64,000 nt of DNA from Lagopus muta (Eukaryota; Chordata; Aves; Galliformes; Phasianidae), in assembly GCF_023343835.1 (NCBI RefSeq), contig NC_064447.1, positions 1,302,001 through 1,366,000 on the forward strand, given 5' to 3'. A model generated the notes under the pieces. The model was not told the DNA's origin. It did no database searches and was given only the letters and a program-made list of their open reading frames with translations. A program made the translations under genes and the position numbers. Each line of letters begins with the position of its first letter. Positions within the stretch are counted from its first letter, which is position 1. This document shows positions 59,401 through 64,000 of this stretch, piece after piece.

Positions 59401-62400
59401 ACACCCGGCCCCTCAGCTCTGAACTCCCTGCTTCCCAGCAGAAATTGATTCCTGCTTTTTGCTGCTTTCACAATCTTGTAACAACAGTAAATAAAAGGTG
59501 GACCTTGCAGGTTTGCTTGGCTGGAATTAAAAGCACTCGGACTGAAAGGAGACAAAATCCACGACATACTGTATATGAAACATGCTCTGGTGAGTTTGCT
59601 CTCAAGGTGTTCTTCCAGACACGAACGCACATGGAAATTAGTCCCACTTTGATTTTACAAGTTAGTACAAATATTAGCATGTATCTCTCACTGAAGTTAA
59701 CCCAGGGCACCTGCAACAAGGCCAAAGATTGTCCCAGCGGCGCTAATTTGGAGCCACACATCTGTGGGACTTAATGCTCTCTCCTTCTTTGCAAGTTCTC
59801 TGCTTATCGGGCATTACAATCACTGGCTTTTGTTCTTAGAGAAATGCTTTTTGGGCCAAGACTGGATGAATGACTTAATTACCCATCAATGCTCGACGGC
59901 TGAGTAACTCTGACCTTCTTGACACAGAAGTATTTCTGCTTAGAAATAAATATAACGTAGCATACATCGAGACAAGTTGCTTTCAGGAGTGTGCCAAGTT
60001 GGATTCAGTCCAACAGTTTTTCAATCAGCTGCAGAAAGCTTGCAAAGAAAAAAAAATGAAAATCCAGCATGCCTTGCATAAATTTGCAACAGCACATGGC
60101 AGGTCTGAATGTGGGCAATACCTAATGGTACAAAAAGCAACAGGGCCAACAAAAACAAAACCCCACAACAGAACCCCACACCCCTCGAACAAAAACCAAC
60201 AGAACACGTGCCACAGTTTTTCTTTCAGCATCGTGATGACTTCAATTTGCTCGTTAGCACCAAGCTTTTCCATCCTGGGGCACACAGATTCTCACCACTG
60301 CATGCGAACCACCGTGCTGAGCAGCTGTGCCCACGACCCCCAGATCTCACAACTGTGCAGGTGCTTTGAACTAACTTTGTAAGAGCGTATGCAGATGTTA
60401 TGCAGCAATCTGATGCTGTGATTGCTGCCTTGCTTTTCTTGCCCCAGCATTAGCAATAGTGACAGCTTCAGAACAAAAGCCAGGCAAAGACAGAGGAAGC
60501 GAGCAGAGTGCAGAGATCCAAGTGTTGGAACCTACCTTTTTGGAGATGTAACACTGCAAACAGGAGGGGTGCAGTGGGTATGGAATTGACAGAAGGAGAA
60601 CGTATGAGGAGGAAGACAAAAAAAGACAGAAAAAGATCAGTGATTTTCTATAGCCTTGACAAAGTGAACGTAAGGAGCCTGGAAAGAAACAAAAGTACAG
60701 TTTGATTTGAATCACCAAGCAAGAGGAAAATAAAAAGACAAGCTCTGTTAACATATTTTCTACATTCTCCCGTCTGTTTTTTCCCCTTTTTGCCGCCTGC
60801 TCAGTTATTGGATTGGAAAATAATCCACCATCTCTTTGCACAGGCCAAATATGCATCTGGATGAGAAAACTGACATCCTATCGAGCACTGGAGAAAAGCT
60901 CACTTCTCCAGAAACCACATCTGCCGACAGCAGGATCCAAACTGAGCCTCCATCACAGCAGCGCCAAGCCAATGGCTGACGGGAAGCTCTGGTACGTTTA
61001 TGAAAGCAGTTGAGAGAAGATAAAAGTTACTCATTAGCAACACGGTTTGGTAAATCAGTTTCTACAGGAGTTACGTGGATATCAACCAAGTTTTGCTTGG
61101 AAGGTACCTCTGTTCTGAGCAATAGCTCCACAACACCTTTCAAGGCCAAGCTGGAGGGGGCCCTGAGCAGCCTGATCTCGTGGATGGCAACGCAGGGTCC
61201 TTCAGGTCCCTTTCAACCTAAGCCTCCCCATGATACAACATTCAGTGCAACAGGGGCTCCTGCTTAACTTCCATTCTGTCGCTGAAGAATATTCTAACAC
61301 ACTCAGAAAGATATTTACAGCTCTTCTGAACTTCAGCACGTGAAGAAAAGCTGACATTCCCAGATTGGAAGAGGCAGTGCTTCTTTTCGCAGGTCCTGAA
61401 CTTAATGATCAGAACTCTGCCTAATGTGACCCTGCAGTTGCTAGAGGCCTTGAGCCTGGCAGAACAGTGTCCTCCAAGAGACAAGCAAAGTAAAGCACGA
61501 GCCAGCTGTACACTAACCTACAATTGTAAAAATATACCCTTGGAAAAGACTGGGAGCTTCACGCATACACTATATGTGTAAGAAGTTCTGCTATCACTTA
61601 TGGTATTGCTCTTCATTTTCAAGAGGCTTGCAGTCAAACTGCTTTAAAAACTAACCTGTAAGCATGACTTCTCCCTTAATCTACCAGAGTAACTCTGCAG
61701 GTAAGCAAAACATTTCCACCTCAGATAGCATTTGTCTACTTACAGTAAAAGAACAGTGGAATATATGGTGCCAGACACCAGGAAACTGATCTTTTATATG
61801 AATAATCTCGTATTTAAGAATTAATTATTGTCATGTTTGCTTGGGTACTTTTCTTGCCAATCATTTATTGGCTGTTTTTCCAGCTTTAAATGCTTTCCCG
61901 TTTAAAAAGCAGCCTGGGAAAGACCTTTTTGAGATGCAATAATTGCAATTAACATGAACCTCCAAAAAGAATTATAAACACACCATACTTCCCACTAGAA
62001 TCCCAACAATACTTAATTCGGGGCTGCTGACTTGTTTTCTAATCAAGTGCACAGAAAAGTCAGCAGAGATACCGGGTGTGCAGCCCTAGAGCACTCCTTC
62101 TTCCCCGTCAGCCAACCCAAGGCTGGCTGACCACTCATCAGTGAGGAAACCTCAGGATCTCACGTTTGAGGAGCTCACTCGGACCGCCTGCAGGGAGACC
62201 CCTACCTTTTCTGCTTGACTGTGATGCCCTTCTGCTGTAAAGCTTTCTCATTGGCCATCTGCAGCAGCTGGATCTCCTTCCGTGAGAACAGGCGGATGGC
62301 AAAGGCTTTTTCCAGAAGCCTCTCAGGAGACACCGACTTGGCAATGTCTCTCACGAAAGCTCGGATATCCTGCTGCACGCTGTCAGACTCCATGGGCTGC

Positions 62401-63164
62401 CCAGCCCTGACTTTGTGAAAAAACTTCAGAATAGCCAACGCAACGCGATAGAGGACTTTGTAGCCCTCCACCAGAAACACATCGAAGACACGAGCAACGT
62501 AAACCATGGGCAGCTCTCCAAAGAGCCACCGCTGCCAGTCGGAGTACACCTCCAGCACGTCCTCAGACACTGCCACCATCAGCTTGTGTGCTGCCTGGCA
62601 GTACTTGTTCACCAGGTCCCCAAAGGTCATGCAGGAGGACTCAAAGGCCAGGAACGTCTGATCGATGAGCCGCTTGGACGGGTCGTTGCAAGCAAGGATG
62701 CGACAGACCTGTTCAAAGCACTCCGCCTCATCCCTGCTGTAGTGGAGAAGCAGAGCTATCACAGAAGGCAGCGCGGGGCAGAACGATATGTCTGGGAACT
62801 GATTTGCAATGCACAGTATAATCTTCCTAACTGCCCCAATGCCTTCTGCATTCAAGCAGTACGTGGGAACGAGGCTGTCGTCCACAAACTCTGGCAGTGG
62901 AAGGGAGCTGCTGTTACGTTTTCCAACTATCTTCACCACAATGTCCCGGTAAACATTGGCATCTGGGGTCACAGTCCGACATGGGATATTGCTGATCAGC
63001 TTGTGGTACACCTTGGCTCTCAGCGAATGGCTCTTGGCCCAGTAGCCTTGCCGAGCCAGCTGCTTCAGCTCCTGGAACTCGGTGCAGGTCAGCTCCTTTA
63101 CATCCTGGCTCTGGACAGTAACATCCATTTTGTCCCAGTCCACAAAGCGGTTGTATTCATCCAT
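50406..63164 (-). CDS. TBC1D24: TBC1 domain family member 24 (TBC and TLDc domains)
   Basis: Seven coding exons: 63164-62206, 60553-60536 (microexon), 56499-56341, 55588-55525, 53632-53537, 52933-52699, 50560-50406. All have GT-AG borders and closing phases, and they join to 561 residues (human 559). The first exon alone encodes 319 residues and the TBC domain (about residues 45-260), with [36 protein letters not shown] and [20 protein letters not shown]. The remaining exons form the TLDc domain, with [40 protein letters not shown] and [13 protein letters not shown]. The protein binds phosphoinositides and acts in endocytic and synaptic vesicle traffic with ARF6; human mutations cause epilepsy and deafness (DOORS syndrome). 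The start is the first ATG of the exon and matches the known [11 protein letters not shown] likely acceptor for the 5' untranslated part lies near 63191; the first non-coding exon is outside or unresolved. The least conserved part is the serine-rich linker inside the TLDc domain. Confidence 0.97.
50655..51501 (+). mobile_element. Fossil hAT (Charlie-like) DNA transposon in the last TBC1D24 intron
   Basis: Terminal inverted repeats: CAGGCATGTCCAA at the left end and, on the other strand, CATGGATGTCCAA at the right end (51489-51501). They are flanked by imperfect 8-bp target duplications, ccctaaat (50647-50654) and tcctaagt (51502-51509). An 8-bp duplication is diagnostic of hAT. The inner plus strand still encodes a recognisable segment, [18 protein letters not shown], then DECQGIL and EMKTSL. 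This resembles the BED-type finger of Charlie8/GTF2IRD2-like transposases (CLICNE...FKEYNLKRHY). A later segment [20 protein letters not shown] also fits that family. At 847 bp it is a shortened copy missing most of the transposase, with lost finger cysteines, and is not active. Confidence 0.82.
53325..53530 (+). repeat. CR1 LINE 3'-end fragment next to a TBC1D24 splice donor
   Basis: CR1 body blocks 'gaacagctgcccagtgatgc', 'ccctggaggtgttcaaggcc' and 'aggtcccttccaaccctggc' lead to the tail 'cattctgtgaaacc'. The copy is antisense to TBC1D24 and its end lies only a few bases inside the intron that starts at 53536. Confidence 0.92.
54548..54563 (+). repeat. (CA)8 microsatellite
   Basis: Eight CA units without interruption in an intron of TBC1D24. 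Short, and unremarkable apart from possible length polymorphism. Confidence 0.8.
58190..58495 (+). repeat. CR1 LINE 3' fragment in TBC1D24 intron
   Basis: The longest CR1 piece in the window. It has 'tttaggttggatattaggag', 'gaagtttttcccccagaggg', 'tggtgaggcactggcacagg' and 'caggcattcgaggccaggct', and ends 'caacccaggccatcctgtga'. The frame-like segment near 58.1-58.6 kb on the minus strand is only its shadow. Close similarity to the 26.7-kb copy points to a recent subfamily. Confidence 0.93.
60536..60553 (-). CDS. TBC1D24: 18-nt microexon of TBC1D24
   Basis: On the minus strand 18 nt are framed by 'ctcctgtttgcag' and 'gtaggttcc', both strong splice sites. Joined in phase between exons 62206 and 56499, it adds SVTSPK between KQK and RQNVHL. 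The human gene has an 18-nt microexon at the same place (SVSLSK), included mainly in brain. Skipping also keeps the frame (KQKRQNVHL), so two isoforms are expected. TGC triplets near the acceptor fit the known requirement of the neuronal factor SRRM4; that link is inferred. Confidence 0.9.
61090..61250 (+). repeat. Diverged CR1 fragment in TBC1D24 intron
   Basis: It matches the CR1 3' end in 'tttcaaggccaagctggagg', 'gagcagcctgatctcgtgga' and 'caggtccctttcaacctaag', but with many differences and a worn tail. It is older than the two other plus-oriented copies in this gene. Confidence 0.75.
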
Positions 63165-63199
63165 GGCTCCAAGGGAAGCATAGGAGAAAAGCTATGAGA

Positions 63200-64000
63200 A
63201 GTGATCATTAAATGACTTGCTGCTTTTCCTGAGAACAATAATAAAAAGTTTGAGTAAGAGATGGCATCCCATTTTCTTCAGGAACACATGCAAACATTTG
63301 ACTTGCTCTCATACTTTTTTTTTTTTAGTTATTTTTATGCTAAACTTCACTTCCATTCCCATTAAGCACTCATCAATAACTCATTGATGGATTCTGAGCA
63401 CATCTGCACATAAAGCGAGCTTCTTGACTGCAGCCCCAAGCAGAGGCATGGGCTTTTGCAGTAACTTCTCACTTAAGAGAACAGATGCATTCCACTCAGA
63501 AATACACACCGCAAAGTTTGTTCTATTTGCAGTCTCTATTCCTAAGTTGCTGGGGGAAATAACCACTATTTATACTAAAAGTAGGCAATTTCATGAGCAG
63601 CTTAAACTGCTCCAATACTCTGCAGCTAGTGCAAAGAGATGCTGAACTCCTGCTAGACACAACCACGTACTCCCACAGTTGCTTCTCCACATTGGCACTG
63701 GCTCTCGTGCAGCCACACGGTCACCAAGATTGGTCTGTTGATCTGGTACAGCTTTCCATTTCCAGTGGACAAGCAAGATGTGCAGCCAGCTCAACATCAG
63801 CGTGCCAGTGCAAAGATGACTGCAAGGCAGAACCATCCTTTTAATGGCAATACAGGCTCACATCAGCTTAGAACAGCTTCACGAAACCGCCTCTTAAACC
63901 CCTTAAGCTCTGCACTGGACATCTGGTTCTGATCTTGTACAAATGTCAGTGAGCAAATCACCCTCTAGAGGGCCTGCTATCACCGTTAGAAAACTCAAAC
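63200..64000. other. Upstream intron or flank of TBC1D24, nothing recognised
   Basis: The stretch above the TBC1D24 start exon holds a T-rich run near 63310-63330 but no CpG island and no coding exon. It is probably the intron between the non-coding first exon and the first coding exon, so the promoter should be outside the window. Confidence 0.55.

Noticed and set aside
1-64000. tRNA, rRNA, CRISPR arrays, bacterial operon signals, LTR retroviral or Polinton-like elements
   Set aside because: I looked for cloverleaf A/B boxes, regular spacer arrays, paired long terminal repeats and retroviral or capsid-type motifs and saw none. The sequence is ordinary vertebrate chromosomal DNA.

Overview
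The window looks like nuclear DNA from a bird, most likely a galliform such as chicken. It has short-intron vertebrate genes with CpG-island promoters, many 3'-end fragments of CR1 LINEs (the main avian interspersed repeat), a telomere-like repeat tract, and no mammalian SINEs. Three genes can be rebuilt exon by exon with every splice phase closing: AMDHD2, ATP6V0C and TBC1D24. All lie on the minus strand. In human 16p13.3 the same genes run TBC1D24 > ATP6V0C > AMDHD2 in transcription order, so this is the conserved block read in reverse.

Layout from low to high coordinate. 1-5.9 kb: no gene recognised, two CR1 fragments. 5.97-6.42 kb (-): a one-exon 150-residue protein with a membrane anchor and coiled coil, family unknown. 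8.2-8.8 kb: a degenerate CCCTAA-like tract split by a CR1. 10.1-15.1 kb or beyond (-): a homologue of C8orf33 (UPF0488), with extra acidic and basic exons before the conserved C-terminal core; its first exon is unresolved. 15.3-15.9 kb: CpG island. 16.9-22.5 kb (-): AMDHD2, 11 coding exons, 409 aa. 22.5-22.9 kb: its GC-rich promoter, with an E-box, GC boxes and a duplicated YY1 motif. 23-29.4 kb: intergenic, with one candidate terminal exon on the minus strand (27.0-27.2 kb). 29.4-40.0 kb (-): ATP6V0C, three coding exons, 154 aa, with an 8.4-kb first intron and a CpG island carrying CLEAR-type E-boxes. 40.7-46.7 kb: intergenic, no gene seen. 46.7-63.2 kb (-): TBC1D24, seven coding exons including an 18-nt microexon, 561 aa. 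Its introns hold CR1 copies and a fossil hAT transposon with a decayed BED-type zinc-finger segment.

These are housekeeping or neuronal genes rather than one pathway. AMDHD2 feeds GlcNAc-6-phosphate back into hexosamine metabolism. ATP6V0C builds the proton-conducting ring of the V-ATPase. TBC1D24 is a TBC/TLDc protein of vesicle traffic, and TLDc proteins as a family bind the V-ATPase, so the neighbourhood of ATP6V0C and TBC1D24 may or may not be coincidence. I saw no clearly new biological system. The least explained items are the small membrane protein, the candidate coiled-coil exon, and the divergent N-terminal half of the C8orf33 homologue. All calls come from reading the sequence; no search or alignment was run.
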